64,000 nucleotides of DNA from Limnohabitans sp. (GTDB lineage: Bacteria; Pseudomonadota; Gammaproteobacteria; Burkholderiales; Burkholderiaceae_C). A program made the translations under genes and the position numbers. The stretch's first letter is position 1. Each line of letters opens with the position of its first letter. This document shows positions 56,901-64,000 of the stretch, piece by piece. The stretch is from NCBI RefSeq assembly GCF_017848645.1, contig NZ_JAFEIF010000074.1, forward strand, positions 1 to 64,000. Direction: 5' to 3'. The notes beneath the pieces were generated by a model that did not search any database, was not told the DNA's origin, and saw only the letters and a list, made by a program, of their open reading frames with translations.

Positions 56901-57938
56901 GAGCTGGGTGCCAAAGCGCGAGGTGCGTTTCAGGCGCTGGCGCAGCTGAAAGTCGCCGCCAGTCCATTACCTGCGAACTCACTTCAAAACAATGCGGACC
57001 ACTCTCCGGTCAATGCGAGTGAAGCGCGGCCATCCAGCCAACGCGCACCCGCCTCGGCCAAAGCCGCCGCAGCCCCCAAACCCCTGGCCCCCCAGCGCTA
57101 CACCACCTGGACCTTCGGGGAACTGCCCGAGCTGATGGAAATCAGCAAAGGCGGCCAGACCCTGATCGGCTTTCCCGCGCTGGTGGACGTGCAAGACGCC
57201 GTGACCATCGAAGTGTTTGACGAGCCCGACGTGGCCGCCAGCAAAAACCGCGCTGGCTTGCGCCGCCTGTTTGCGCTGCAGATCAAAGACGCGCTCAAGT
57301 ACCTTGAGAAAAACATCCCCGACCTGCAAAAAATGGCCGTGGCCTACATGCCGCTCGGCACAGCCGACGAGCTGAAAACCCAGATCATCGACGTGGCGCT
57401 GGACCGCGCCTTTTTGCTGGACCCGCTGCCCAACGACGAAGCCACCTTCAAGCGCCGCATCGAAGAAGGTCGGGGCCGCCTCACCCTGATTGCCAACGAA
57501 GTGGCCCGGCTGGCGGGCACCATCTTGCTGGAGTTTGGCGCGGCCACCCGCAAGATCAAGGACACCAAAAACGCGCCCGACGCAACGGCAGACTGCACCC
57601 AGCAACTGCAACGCCTGATGCCCAAAAACTTCATGGCCGCCACCCCTTGGCCGCAGCTGCAGCACTGCGCCCGTTACCTCAAGGCCGTGACCCTGCGCCT
57701 GGATAAATACCGCGCCGACCCCGCCCGCGACGCCCAGCGCCTGGCTGAGCTCAAACCCCAAGAACAACGCTACTGGCGCCTGGTGGCCGAACGCAAAGGC
57801 GCGCAAGACGCTCGCATGCTGGAGTTCCGCTGGCTACTGGAAGAACTGCGCGTGAGCTTCTTCGCGCAAGAGCTGCGCACACCGCAGCCGGTCAGCATCA
57901 AGCGGCTGGAGAAGGCTTGGGGGCAGTTGAATCATTGA
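53964..57938 (+). CDS. hrpA: ATP-dependent RNA helicase HrpA with in-frame insertion
   Basis: HrpA is a DEAH-box RNA helicase. From TTG 53964 it has 1324 residues; TTG 53940 is an alternative. Walker A GETGSGKTT starts at residue 37, DEAH at 142-145 (IIDEAHERS), STVTSATID motif III (VTSATIDADRF), and QRAGRCGR motif VI follow; the C-terminal HrpA-specific domain is present. Around residues 520-546 a palindromic sequence has been inserted without breaking the frame, in the linker between HDARGG and EAPQHKLSNRQYE. The length otherwise fits HrpA (about 1300). Confidence 0.93.
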   Translation: MSDTPLQIDFPEGLPVSARRDEIMAAMDQHQVIIVCGETGSGKTTQLPKIALMLGRGKLNAKPGERARMIGHTQPRRIAASSVAKRIAEELKTPLGEVVGFKVRFQDRLSKNASVKLMTDGILLAETQTDPLLQAYDTIIIDEAHERSLNIDFLLGYLRQILPRRPDLKIVVTSATIDADRFAKHFASRNGPAPVIMVSGRTFPVEQRYRPFEESRDYGLNEAMADAVDELWQGGAAGDILIFLPGEREIREAADHLRKHLAHQPLTRGAEVLPLFARLSQAEQDQIFEASNGRRIVLATNVAETSLTVPGIRYVIDAGTARVKRYSLRSKVEQLLVEPISQAAANQRAGRCGRVANGICIRLYDDKDFAGRPRFTDPEILRSSLAGVILRMKSLHLGVVEDFPFIEAPSKRAITDGYQLLAELGAVDDDNELTPIGQELARLPLDPRVGRMILEARHRNALEEVLVIASAMSVQDVRDRPMDAQAQADQQHAKFDDDKSEFTGYLKLWKWIHDARGGPTKTIGVRSQLNSAASAGQNNRDLTPIKEAPQHKLSNRQYEQLLRQNFINIRRVREWRDTHTQLLTVVAEHKWRINTQPASYEQLHLSMLAGLLGNVGYKLEDEEAYLGARGIKFHKHPGAHLSKKPGRWIVVAELVETTRLFGRGIAAIEPQWLEQVGAHLLRKQVLDPHWEKKSAEVVALERATLYGLVVYSGRRTAYSRVDLHGARVIFIREALVGDQWETKLPFLAANHKMIAKVEELEHKSRRQDVLVDDELIYAFYDQQIPPEVCSGRLLEDWYRHESAKQPRLLMLTREELMRHEAAGITTQAFPKHIRLGGTDCTATYLHQPGDARDGVTVTVPLFVLNQVSEDRCEWLVPGLLKDKIQALLKSLPQRPRSRFVPLPESATRLAAELSVPELFGSGSLTDVLLKKARDETSLDIKRTDFKHEMLSPHLFMNLLVVDEHGRQLGMGRNLGALKGELGAKARGAFQALAQLKVAASPLPANSLQNNADHSPVNASEARPSSQRAPASAKAAAAPKPLAPQRYTTWTFGELPELMEISKGGQTLIGFPALVDVQDAVTIEVFDEPDVAASKNRAGLRRLFALQIKDALKYLEKNIPDLQKMAVAYMPLGTADELKTQIIDVALDRAFLLDPLPNDEATFKRRIEEGRGRLTLIANEVARLAGTILLEFGAATRKIKDTKNAPDATADCTQQLQRLMPKNFMAATPWPQLQHCARYLKAVTLRLDKYRADPARDAQRLAELKPQEQRYWRLVAERKGAQDARMLEFRWLLEELRVSFFAQELRTPQPVSIKRLEKAWGQLNH
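55529..55598. repeat. Palindromic element inserted in frame inside hrpA
   Basis: AATTGGGGTCAGATCCCAATT-type arm 1 (55529-55549) is inverted as arm 2 (55578-55598) with two compensating differences. Each arm is itself a hairpin of seven pairs with loops GTCAGAT and ATCTGAC. A GGGGTCAGATCCC core is recalled as common in repeated elements associated with REP/RAYT transposases in proteobacteria. The total open frame, 27 codons, is kept. Confidence 0.85.
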
Positions 57939-57972
57939 AGGGGCGGTTGAATTTCCTCATGTATCGCTTGAA

Positions 57973-57992
57973 ATAAACAAATTGTTTATAAT
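57973..57992 (+). promoter_or_regulatory. higBA operator and -10 box
   Basis: ATAAACAA-A-TTGTTTAT (57973-57989) is a perfect 17-base palindrome overlapping TATAAT at 57987-57992. The -10 ends six bases before the higB ATG, so a transcript from it would be essentially leaderless. No good -35 lies at normal spacing. It is the expected place for autorepression by HigA. Confidence 0.6.
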
Positions 57993-57998
57993 TGGAGC

Positions 57999-58280
57999 AT
58001 GATCGAAAGCTTTGCCAGCGACGAAACCAAGCGCCTGTTTGCGACGGGCAAATCGCGCCGTCTGCCACCCGAGATCCTCAAGCGGGCGGTGATGCGCCTT
58101 GCTCAACTTCATGCAGCGGTTGAAATCGATGACTTGCGCATGCCGCCTTCCAACCGTTTGGAGGCGTTGACCGGAGATTTGGCTGGCAAATGGAGCATTC
58201 GTGTCAATGACCGTTGGCGCTTGTGTTTCAGGTTTGAGCTTGGGCATGCGCATGACGTTGAAATTGTGGACTACCACTGA
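57999..58280 (+). CDS. higB: HigB-type toxin (RelE/ParE superfamily)
   Basis: The 93-residue protein looks like a HigB ribosome-dependent mRNA endonuclease: IESFASDETKRLFATGKSRRLPPEILKRAVMRLAQLHAAVEIDDLRMPPSNRLEALTGDLAGKWSIRVNDRWRLCFRFELGHAHDVEIVDYH. The S-I-R-V-N-D-R-W-R-L-C-F segment is the HigB hallmark. The toxin-first gene order with HigA 12 bases downstream is the HigBA layout. Catalytic residues cannot be assigned with confidence from sequence alone. Confidence 0.9.
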   Translation: MIESFASDETKRLFATGKSRRLPPEILKRAVMRLAQLHAAVEIDDLRMPPSNRLEALTGDLAGKWSIRVNDRWRLCFRFELGHAHDVEIVDYH

Positions 58281-58292
58281 GGAGTGATGAAG

Positions 58293-58601
58293 ATGACTGC
58301 CAAAAATCTTGTGGATGGTCTTCCTGCTATCCACCCAGGCGTGTTCTTGCAGGAGACACTGCAAGACCTTGCCATGACCCAAGTTGCATTCGCCGAAGCC
58401 ATTGGGGTATCCGCCATGCGTGTATCGCATTTACTCAAAGGTGATCGCCCGGTTACGGCCGAGTTGGCGTTGCGCCTTGGTCGTGCACTGGGTCAAACGC
58501 CTCAATACTGGCTTAACCTGCAATCTGCGTATGACCTGAAAGTCGCGCAAATTCAAATGAAAGACAGCTTGAAAGATGTGCGCTTATTGGCGAGTGCCTG
58601 A
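58293..58601 (+). CDS. higA: HigA-type antitoxin, XRE-family HTH
   Basis: The 102-residue protein has HPGVFLQETLQDLAMTQVAFAEAIGVSAMRVSHLLKGDRPVTAELALRLGRALGQTPQYWLNLQSAYDL (about residues 13-80), an XRE helix-turn-helix typical of HigA/VapI. ATG 58293 lies eight bases after GGAG; GTG 58284 and ATG 58287 are closer and less likely. It should bind and neutralise HigB and repress the operon through the upstream palindrome. Confidence 0.92.
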   Translation: MTAKNLVDGLPAIHPGVFLQETLQDLAMTQVAFAEAIGVSAMRVSHLLKGDRPVTAELALRLGRALGQTPQYWLNLQSAYDLKVAQIQMKDSLKDVRLLASA

Positions 58602-58698
58602 GCGATACCTTGATCTGGTCGATGCTACATCCCCGCCCGCGTCATCCAGCGCCTGACCGCGCTGAAGCCGCAAGCGCAACCTTATCGACACCGCAGTC

Positions 58699-60126
58699 TC
58701 ATAGACTGAAAAATCCCAAGTCGGTTTGGTCGAAGCGGTTGATGTTGGGGAACAGGTTGCTGACCTCGGTGGGGCTGACCCCCATCCATTGGGCCAAGGT
58801 GGACCCCAGTTGGTCGACGCTGCTGGTGGGAATCAAGCGCCCCTGACCCACGTCGTTCGGGCCATTGTGGGCCAGCAAGGGCCACTTGCCCCAAAAGCGC
58901 TGACCGCGAACGGCGCCGCCCATGATCAGGTGGTGGGATCCCCAGCCGTGGTCGCTGCCATCGCCGTTGCTGCTGAGCGTGCGGCCAAAGTCGCTGGCCG
59001 TGAAGGTGGTGACATTTTCTGACAGGCCCAACTCGGTCATGGCGGACTGGAAGGCGCTCAAGCCATTGGCCAGTTGGCTGAGCAGGCCTGGGTGCTGAGT
59101 GAGCAAGAAATCGTGGTTGTCAAATCCACCGATGCTGACAAAGAAAACTTGTCGCTGTGCGCCCAGTGTGCTGCGCCCCGCAATCAGTCGGGCGACCATT
59201 TGCAATTGGCGTCCCAGGCTTTGGGTGGTGTCGAAGGTGGCTGAAAACGGCAAGGCATTGGCATTGCCCAATGCGGCCTTGACGGTGGCTTGGGCGGTGA
59301 TGGAGCGTGAAGCCACGCGGTTGAGTTCGGCCTCCATCCAGTGCGTGCGGGGCGCGGTGATCATGTTGTTCAGGGCTTTGCTGCATTGGGCAGACCCAAA
59401 CAAATTCGAGACCACCCCGTTGACGGGCACCGCGCCACTGTTGCTGATTTGGTATTGGACGGCCTGGTTGCCCATCAAGAACACCGCGTTGCCACTGGCG
59501 TTGATGCAGGTGAAGGTGCTGGTGGCGTTGCTGGACAAAAAGAGGTCGCCAATCGCGCCGCCCCAGCCTTTTGTGGCCCCCTCAACACCACTGCTTTGCC
59601 AAAACGATTGCTGGTCGTTGTGGCTGAACAGCTTGGGTGGCAAGCGCACGGACTTGGCCAGGTATTGCGCTTTGGTGGTGGGCTCCATGAGGGTGCCCAC
59701 ATTGAGCAGCCAGCCCAGTTTGCCGGTGTCAAACAAGGGCTTGAGCGGCAACAGTTCTGCCGCCATGGCCAGTTTCGTTCCGTTCACACCGGGGCCTGTC
59801 AGGGGCACTCTGGGTGACAAGCTGGTGGCGGCCAGGCTGGCCCGTGGGGCCACCAAGCCGCCGAGGTCGGTGGTGCCGCCGCGCAAGCTGGCCAAATAGG
59901 CGTGGTCCGCCGCGTCAACGGGCAGCAAGGTGCGGCCGTTGTCGTTGCCACCGTTCAAAAAGACACAAACCAGCGCTTTGTAGCCGCCTCGGGCATCGGC
60001 TGCGGCGGCTTCACCCAGGGCGGCAAGGTTCAAGGCCCATGGCGCAGCCATGCCTGCCAAGCCCATTTGTGCGGAGCGCCGCAAGAATTCACGGCGCTGT
60101 AATTCAGGCAGTCGATTGAGTTTCAT
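58699..60126 (-). CDS. DUF1501-family exported protein with Tat signal
   Basis: The 475-residue protein starts MKLNRLPELQRREFLRRSAQMGLAGMAAPWALNLAALGEAAAAD, a twin-arginine signal with R11-R12 and FLR, consistent with Tat export. The body has the DUF1501 features KALVCVFLNGGNDNGRTLLPVD, FDNHDFLLTQHPGLLSQLANGLSAF and DFGRTLSSNGDGSDHGWGSHHLIMGG. Sulfatase-fold-related enzymatic activity has been proposed for the family but not established. It is seven bases after the DUF1800 gene stop on the same strand, a pairing frequent in bacteria. Confidence 0.88.
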   Translation of the reverse strand: MKLNRLPELQRREFLRRSAQMGLAGMAAPWALNLAALGEAAAADARGGYKALVCVFLNGGNDNGRTLLPVDAADHAYLASLRGGTTDLGGLVAPRASLAATSLSPRVPLTGPGVNGTKLAMAAELLPLKPLFDTGKLGWLLNVGTLMEPTTKAQYLAKSVRLPPKLFSHNDQQSFWQSSGVEGATKGWGGAIGDLFLSSNATSTFTCINASGNAVFLMGNQAVQYQISNSGAVPVNGVVSNLFGSAQCSKALNNMITAPRTHWMEAELNRVASRSITAQATVKAALGNANALPFSATFDTTQSLGRQLQMVARLIAGRSTLGAQRQVFFVSIGGFDNHDFLLTQHPGLLSQLANGLSAFQSAMTELGLSENVTTFTASDFGRTLSSNGDGSDHGWGSHHLIMGGAVRGQRFWGKWPLLAHNGPNDVGQGRLIPTSSVDQLGSTLAQWMGVSPTEVSNLFPNINRFDQTDLGFFSL

Positions 60127-60133
60127 GGGGGGC

Positions 60134-61876
60134 TTATTTCTGGATCAGGTACTCAGGGGCGGCCATCACCAACAAGATGGCCGCTTTCACGCGGTTGAGT
60201 TGGCCTGTTGCCGTGGATGCGCTGATGGTGGCGACGGCGGTGCTCAATTCAGTCAACGTCGTGGGGTGGATGGCGTCTGCCGCCAGGCGCAAATTCAGGT
60301 GCGCCAAGAGCTTGGGCGGGTCCAGCGCAAGGCTCAGCTCGTGGGCGTAATTGGCGCTGACATCACCACTGGAGATGCCATTGCCGATGACCGATTGCAT
60401 GAAGTTGAGGTAACCCGCGACGGTGCTTTCGTTGACCAGCTGAAACTCGGGGGCTGTGATCTGGTTGGCGGCCAATTCATGGCCCGGCGGAACATAGCCT
60501 GGGCGAAAGAAATTGAACACCGATGGGCTGCGCCAGGGGCTTTGGCCCAAGCGGTTGCCAGGGTCGCTGGTGTCACCGATGGGCCAGCGACCTGAGGTGC
60601 TGGTGACGCCGAAGGTTCGCCCCCATTGCACAAAACGCTGCACCGGCTCACGCAGGCGGCCCGAGGCGTTGCCCGAGGGTATGGCGCGTGCTTCAGGGTC
60701 GAGCAAAACGGCGCGCAAGGTGGCTTTCAAGTCCCCGCGCACGCCGCGCCCGTTGTTGTTGAAGACGGCTGCAACACGGCCCACATAAGCGGGGCTGGGG
60801 TGGCTCATGGTGAAGCGCTGGATGAGTTGACGCCCAATGAATGGCCCCACGTTGGGGTGATTGGCCAAGGTGTCCAAGGCCAGGGTCAGCGCTTGTGGGC
60901 CACTGAGTGACCCCGTGATGGCGGTGCCCAAAACGGACTTGTCGCCGGATTGGAAGTTGGCGGCGTTGTGCTTCATGGGGCGGGTGACGTGCGCGTAATC
61001 CGTCGCATCCACGCGATCGCGTTCCCACCCGGTGAACACGCTGGCCAGTTGGCTGATGTCTTGCGGCGAGTAACTGTCGACGGGTTGGCCGTTGCTCAGG
61101 CGCGGCGCGCCGTCGCTGCCCAGTTGCACCAAGCCGATGCTGAACAACTGCATGACCTCGCGGGCATAGTTCTCGTCGGGCACTCGACCGGTGCGTGTGT
61201 CTTCCTTGCGGTTGCCCAACATGTTCAGGTAACTGCCCATGCCCACGCTGAGCGTCACATCTTGCAGAAGCTGTCTGTAGGTGCCAAAGGCATTTTTCTC
61301 CAGCAAATCGGCGTAGTGGGCGATGCACAGGCCTCGCCATTCGATGGGCAAACCTTGCATGGACACCACAAAAATCTCGGACAAGGCCAGCGTCATGCGC
61401 TGCCGAACGGGGTCGGGGCTGCTCATGAGCTTGAGCCAAATGGCGTTATCAGCCCCCGTGAAGTTTGTCCGGTTGGCATCTACGGCATAGCCGTTGGCGA
61501 CCATCCAGTCGTAGCGCGAGACGTCTTGCACAGGCAGTGCCAATTGCGAATCCAACCAATTGGCAAAGCCCGAGGTTTTGACCGCTGCAATCAATTCGGC
61601 CGATGCAGAAAACCCCGCTTGGCCCAGGAAGCGGGCAGCCTCTGCGTCGGTCGGCGCGGGTCCAGGACTGGTCCCACTTCCACTTCCACTGGAGCCGCCG
61701 CCTCCTCCGCACGCTGCCAAGAGCATGCCGCCCGCAGCCAAGGGGGTGCTCTTGAGGGTGTGAGCGGCCAAGCTCGAAGCGTCCGTTGACTCAACAGACT
61801 GAGTCAGTGCCTCTGATGGCGTTGGGCTGCAAGTTGCTGCGCCAAAAGTTGGGGTGACGGGTGGGGCGGAATTCAT
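60134..61876 (-). CDS. DUF1800-family exported lipoprotein-like protein
   Basis: The 580-residue protein has an N-terminal region with a weak hydrophobic segment and a lipobox-like LAAC at residues 53-56, then a GGGGGSSGSGSG linker, suggesting lipid anchoring at C56 with an unusually long N-region. The body has the DUF1800 pattern: ARFLGQAGFSASAELIAAVKTSGFANWLDSQL, SPDPVRQRMTLALSEIFVVSM, VPDENYAREVMQLFSIGLVQLG and QLIQRFTMSHPSPAYVGRVAAVFNNNGRGVRGDLKATLRAVLLDPEAR. Function unknown; it is cotranscribed with DUF1501. Confidence 0.85.
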   Translation of the reverse strand: MNSAPPVTPTFGAATCSPTPSEALTQSVESTDASSLAAHTLKSTPLAAGGMLLAACGGGGGSSGSGSGTSPGPAPTDAEAARFLGQAGFSASAELIAAVKTSGFANWLDSQLALPVQDVSRYDWMVANGYAVDANRTNFTGADNAIWLKLMSSPDPVRQRMTLALSEIFVVSMQGLPIEWRGLCIAHYADLLEKNAFGTYRQLLQDVTLSVGMGSYLNMLGNRKEDTRTGRVPDENYAREVMQLFSIGLVQLGSDGAPRLSNGQPVDSYSPQDISQLASVFTGWERDRVDATDYAHVTRPMKHNAANFQSGDKSVLGTAITGSLSGPQALTLALDTLANHPNVGPFIGRQLIQRFTMSHPSPAYVGRVAAVFNNNGRGVRGDLKATLRAVLLDPEARAIPSGNASGRLREPVQRFVQWGRTFGVTSTSGRWPIGDTSDPGNRLGQSPWRSPSVFNFFRPGYVPPGHELAANQITAPEFQLVNESTVAGYLNFMQSVIGNGISSGDVSANYAHELSLALDPPKLLAHLNLRLAADAIHPTTLTELSTAVATISASTATGQLNRVKAAILLVMAAPEYLIQK

Positions 61877-61985
61877 AGGTGTTCATGATGACATGATCAC
61901 TTGATTTTAGTTATTTTGTAATAACGATGGTCTGCTGCCTCGTCAGCAGACCATGGCGTTGATGCAGGGCCGGGGCTCGCTGCAC
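61877..61985. other. Short intergenic region after ppc
   Basis: This 109-base gap holds the 5' side of the DUF1800 gene and the 3' side of ppc, both on the minus strand. It is A+T-rich near 61900-61920, which fits a promoter for the DUF1800 gene. CTGCTGCCTCGTCAGCAGACC near 61931-61951 contains a CTGCTG/CAGCAG inverted pair, a possible weak ppc terminator hairpin. Confidence 0.35.
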
Positions 61986-64000
61986 TCAACCCGTGTTGCG
62001 CAGCCCCGCCGCAATCCCGTTGATGCTGATGTGGATGCCGCGCTGCACGCGCTCGTCGGCCAGGCCAGCGCGGTAGCGGCGGATCAGCTCGACTTGCAGG
62101 TGGTGCAGCGGGTCGATGTAGGGGAAGCGGTGGCGGATGGACCGGTCGAGCGCAGGGTTGCTGGCCAGGCGGTTTTTCTCGCCCGTGATTTGCGTGAGCG
62201 CGTCGGCCGTGCGGTGCCATTCGGCTTCGATGGCGGTGAAGATTTTTTTGCGCAGGCGGGCGTCGCCCACCAGTTCGGCGTATCTGGAGGCCAGGGCCAA
62301 ATCGCTTTTGGCCAGCACCATGTCCATGTTGGACAGCAGGGTGCGGAAAAACGGCCATTGGCGGTACATCTTTTGCAGCAAGGCGAGTGCGGCTTTGCGC
62401 TCGGCCGCATCGGGCTTGTCCAAAAAGGCCGCCACCGCCGAGCCAAAGCCCAGCCAGCCGGGCAGGGTCAGGCGGCATTGGCCCCAGCTGAAGCCCCAGG
62501 GGATGGCCCGCAGGTCTTCGATTTTTTGCAGGGCCTTGCGCGAGGCGGGGCGCGAGCCGATGTTCAGCTGGGTCAGTTCCTTGAGCGGGGTGGCACCAAA
62601 AAAGTAGTCGGTGAAGCCGGGGGTCTCGTACACCAGGGCGCGGTAGGCGCCCATGCTGGCCTCTGACAGCTCGGCCGCTGCGTCCAGAAAGGCCCGGGTG
62701 GCGGGCTTGGTGGGTTGCAGCAAGGTGGCTTCCAACGTGGCGGCGACCAGGGTTTCGAGGTTGCGGCGGCCGATTTCGGGGTTGGCGTATTTGGAGCCGA
62801 TGACTTCGCCTTGTTCGGTCAGGCGGATTTGCCCGCGCACGGTGCCCGGCGGCTGGGCCAGGATGGCCTGGTAGCTGGGGCCGCCGCCCCGGCCCACGGT
62901 GCCGCCCCGGCCGTGGAACATGCGCAAGGTGATGCCGTGGCTGCTTTGGAGTTTGTCGAACAGTTCCACCAAGGCGATTTCGGCGCGGTACAGCTCCCAG
63001 TTGCTGGTGAAGATGCCGCCGTCTTTGTTGCTGTCGGAGTAGCCCAGCATGATGTCTTGCTCGCCGCCCGAGCGCGCAATCAGTGCGGCCACGCCGGGCA
63101 GGGCATAGAAGTCGCGCATGATGGGCGCGGCGTTGCGCAGGTCCTCAATCGTCTCGAACAGCGGCACCACGATCAGGTCGTTGTGCGCTTGTGCGTCCAG
63201 CGTGCCGCGCAGCAGGCCCACTTCTTTTTGCAGCAGCAGCACTTCCAGCAGGTCACTCACGCTTTCGGTGTGGCTGATGATGTAGTGGCGAATGGCCTGC
63301 CGACCGAAGCTGCGCAGCATGCGTTGCGCGGTGTCAAAAATGGCCAGCTCGGAAACCGTGTGGGCGCTGTAGTCAGCCCCTGGCACACGCAATGGGCGGG
63401 CGTCGTTCAACAAGCCCAGCAGCAGCGCTTGTTTGGCATGTTCGTCGAGTTGGGGATACTTTTTTTCCACGCGTGCGGTGGTCAGCAGTTCGGCCACCAC
63501 GGCTTCGTGTTGGTCCGAGCTTTGGCGCAGGTCCACCGTGGCCAGATGGAAGCCAAACACCTCCACGGCGCGGATCAGCGGGTGCAGGCGCTGGGCGGCC
63601 AGGGCTTCGGCGTGGTGGCTGCGCAGGGATGCCTCGATCACACGCAAATCGGCCAAGAACTCTTCGGGCGTGGCATAGGGGTTTTGCGGGGCCACGGCGT
63701 GGCGGGCGGCGTCACCGCCTGTGAGTTTTTTCAGGCTGGCGGCCAAGCGCGCATACATGCCCGTGAGCGCCCGGCGGTAGGGCTCGTCCTGGCGGTGTTC
63801 GTTGGTGTCAGGCGAGCGCTCGGCCAGGGCCAGCATCTCGGGGCCAAAGGGCACCAGCATGGCCGACAGCGACAGCTCGCTGCCCAAAAAATGCACTTCG
63901 GTCAGGTAGTGGCGCAGGGCCACATCGCTTTGGCGGGTCAGGGCGTGTTCGAGCGTGGGGGCGGTCACGTTGGGGTTGCCGTCGCGGTCGCCGCCAATCC
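61986..64000 (-). CDS. ppc: Phosphoenolpyruvate carboxylase (5' end outside window)
   Basis: Ppc makes oxaloacetate from PEP and bicarbonate, replenishing the citric acid cycle. The frame stays open to the window edge; the GTG at 63968 is internal, since upstream codons read [10 protein letters not shown], a conserved PPC motif. About 670 residues are seen; the missing part is roughly the first quarter of a 900-residue enzyme. Catalytic features include [19 protein letters not shown] (mid-sequence) and [12 protein letters not shown]; the C-terminus ends [12 protein letters not shown], the normal PPC tail. Confidence 0.97.
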   Translation of the reverse strand, partial: IGGDRDGNPNVTAPTLEHALTRQSDVALRHYLTEVHFLGSELSLSAMLVPFGPEMLALAERSPDTNEHRQDEPYRRALTGMYARLAASLKKLTGGDAARHAVAPQNPYATPEEFLADLRVIEASLRSHHAEALAAQRLHPLIRAVEVFGFHLATVDLRQSSDQHEAVVAELLTTARVEKKYPQLDEHAKQALLLGLLNDARPLRVPGADYSAHTVSELAIFDTAQRMLRSFGRQAIRHYIISHTESVSDLLEVLLLQKEVGLLRGTLDAQAHNDLIVVPLFETIEDLRNAAPIMRDFYALPGVAALIARSGGEQDIMLGYSDSNKDGGIFTSNWELYRAEIALVELFDKLQSSHGITLRMFHGRGGTVGRGGGPSYQAILAQPPGTVRGQIRLTEQGEVIGSKYANPEIGRRNLETLVAATLEATLLQPTKPATRAFLDAAAELSEASMGAYRALVYETPGFTDYFFGATPLKELTQLNIGSRPASRKALQKIEDLRAIPWGFSWGQCRLTLPGWLGFGSAVAAFLDKPDAAERKAALALLQKMYRQWPFFRTLLSNMDMVLAKSDLALASRYAELVGDARLRKKIFTAIEAEWHRTADALTQITGEKNRLASNPALDRSIRHRFPYIDPLHHLQVELIRRYRAGLADERVQRGIHISINGIAAGLRNTG

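Overview
The window is chromosomal DNA from a betaproteobacterium, most likely Burkholderiales, family Comamonadaceae (Limnohabitans/Rhodoferax-like). The evidence is the set of housekeeping genes and their order (xseB-ispA-dxs; folC-SPOR-cvpA-purF-metZ-gltX; merR next to tRNA-Pro), the abundance of TRAP and Bug-type solute receptors, the long-form ArgG, and the codon bias of the G+C-rich genes. It is densely coding. I see no prophage, CRISPR array, rRNA operon or intact insertion sequence. The genus is inference.

Layout. 1-2982: 3' end of xseB, then ispA and dxs (isoprenoid precursors). 3173-6850: a TRAP transporter (P-Q-M) with a TakP-like receptor. 6933-16113: the most distinctive region, apparently a self-contained tungsten module. 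It holds a ModE-type regulator fused to a binding-protein-like domain, the divergent tungstate ABC transporter tupBCA, a GAF/Fis regulator, and a divergent operon for an aldehyde:ferredoxin oxidoreductase (4x[4Fe-4S] ferredoxin aorA, W-pterin subunit aorB, FAD/NAD(P) subunit aorC, a MoaD/ThiS-like sulfur carrier and a small unknown protein). 16162-17608: crcB and rdgC. 17682-24924: a second TRAP transporter divergent from a MarR-type regulator and a fused hydantoinase A/B (5-oxoprolinase family) protein. 24973-26135: a ComEA-like HhH protein and an excisionase-HTH/response-regulator fusion. 26341-30955: acyl-CoA ligase, luciferase-like monooxygenase, core-type methionine synthase and a 2OG-Fe dioxygenase. 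30978-35893: yajQ, murB, argG, ppnP, a glycine-zipper protein and an ArsC/YffB-like protein, with two unusual inverted repeats between murB and argG. 35944-42758: folC, SPOR protein, cvpA, purF, metZ, gltX. 42847-43916: tRNA-Ala, -Glu and -Asp, a merR gene and tRNA-Pro. 44027-53861: a cysteine-less glutaredoxin-like protein, an FAD amine oxidase, a lipoprotein, a Bug receptor/RraA-like/ornithine-cyclodeaminase-like operon, a TauD-type dioxygenase, a membrane-anchored Mrr-like protein, a Rieske oxygenase with a stand-alone ferredoxin, and argA. 53964-64000: hrpA carrying an in-frame palindromic insertion, a higBA toxin-antitoxin pair, exported DUF1501 and DUF1800 proteins, and the 3' part of ppc.

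How the genes work together. Tungstate uptake, tungsten-enzyme subunits, a likely pterin/sulfur-carrier factor and two regulators lie side by side, suggesting regulated aldehyde oxidation feeding electrons to ferredoxin or NAD(P). The two TRAP systems and the Bug receptor point to scavenging of dilute organic acids. The rest is mostly core biosynthesis (purine, methionine, arginine, folate, isoprenoid, murein). Functions are assigned from motifs and remembered family features; no database search was run.
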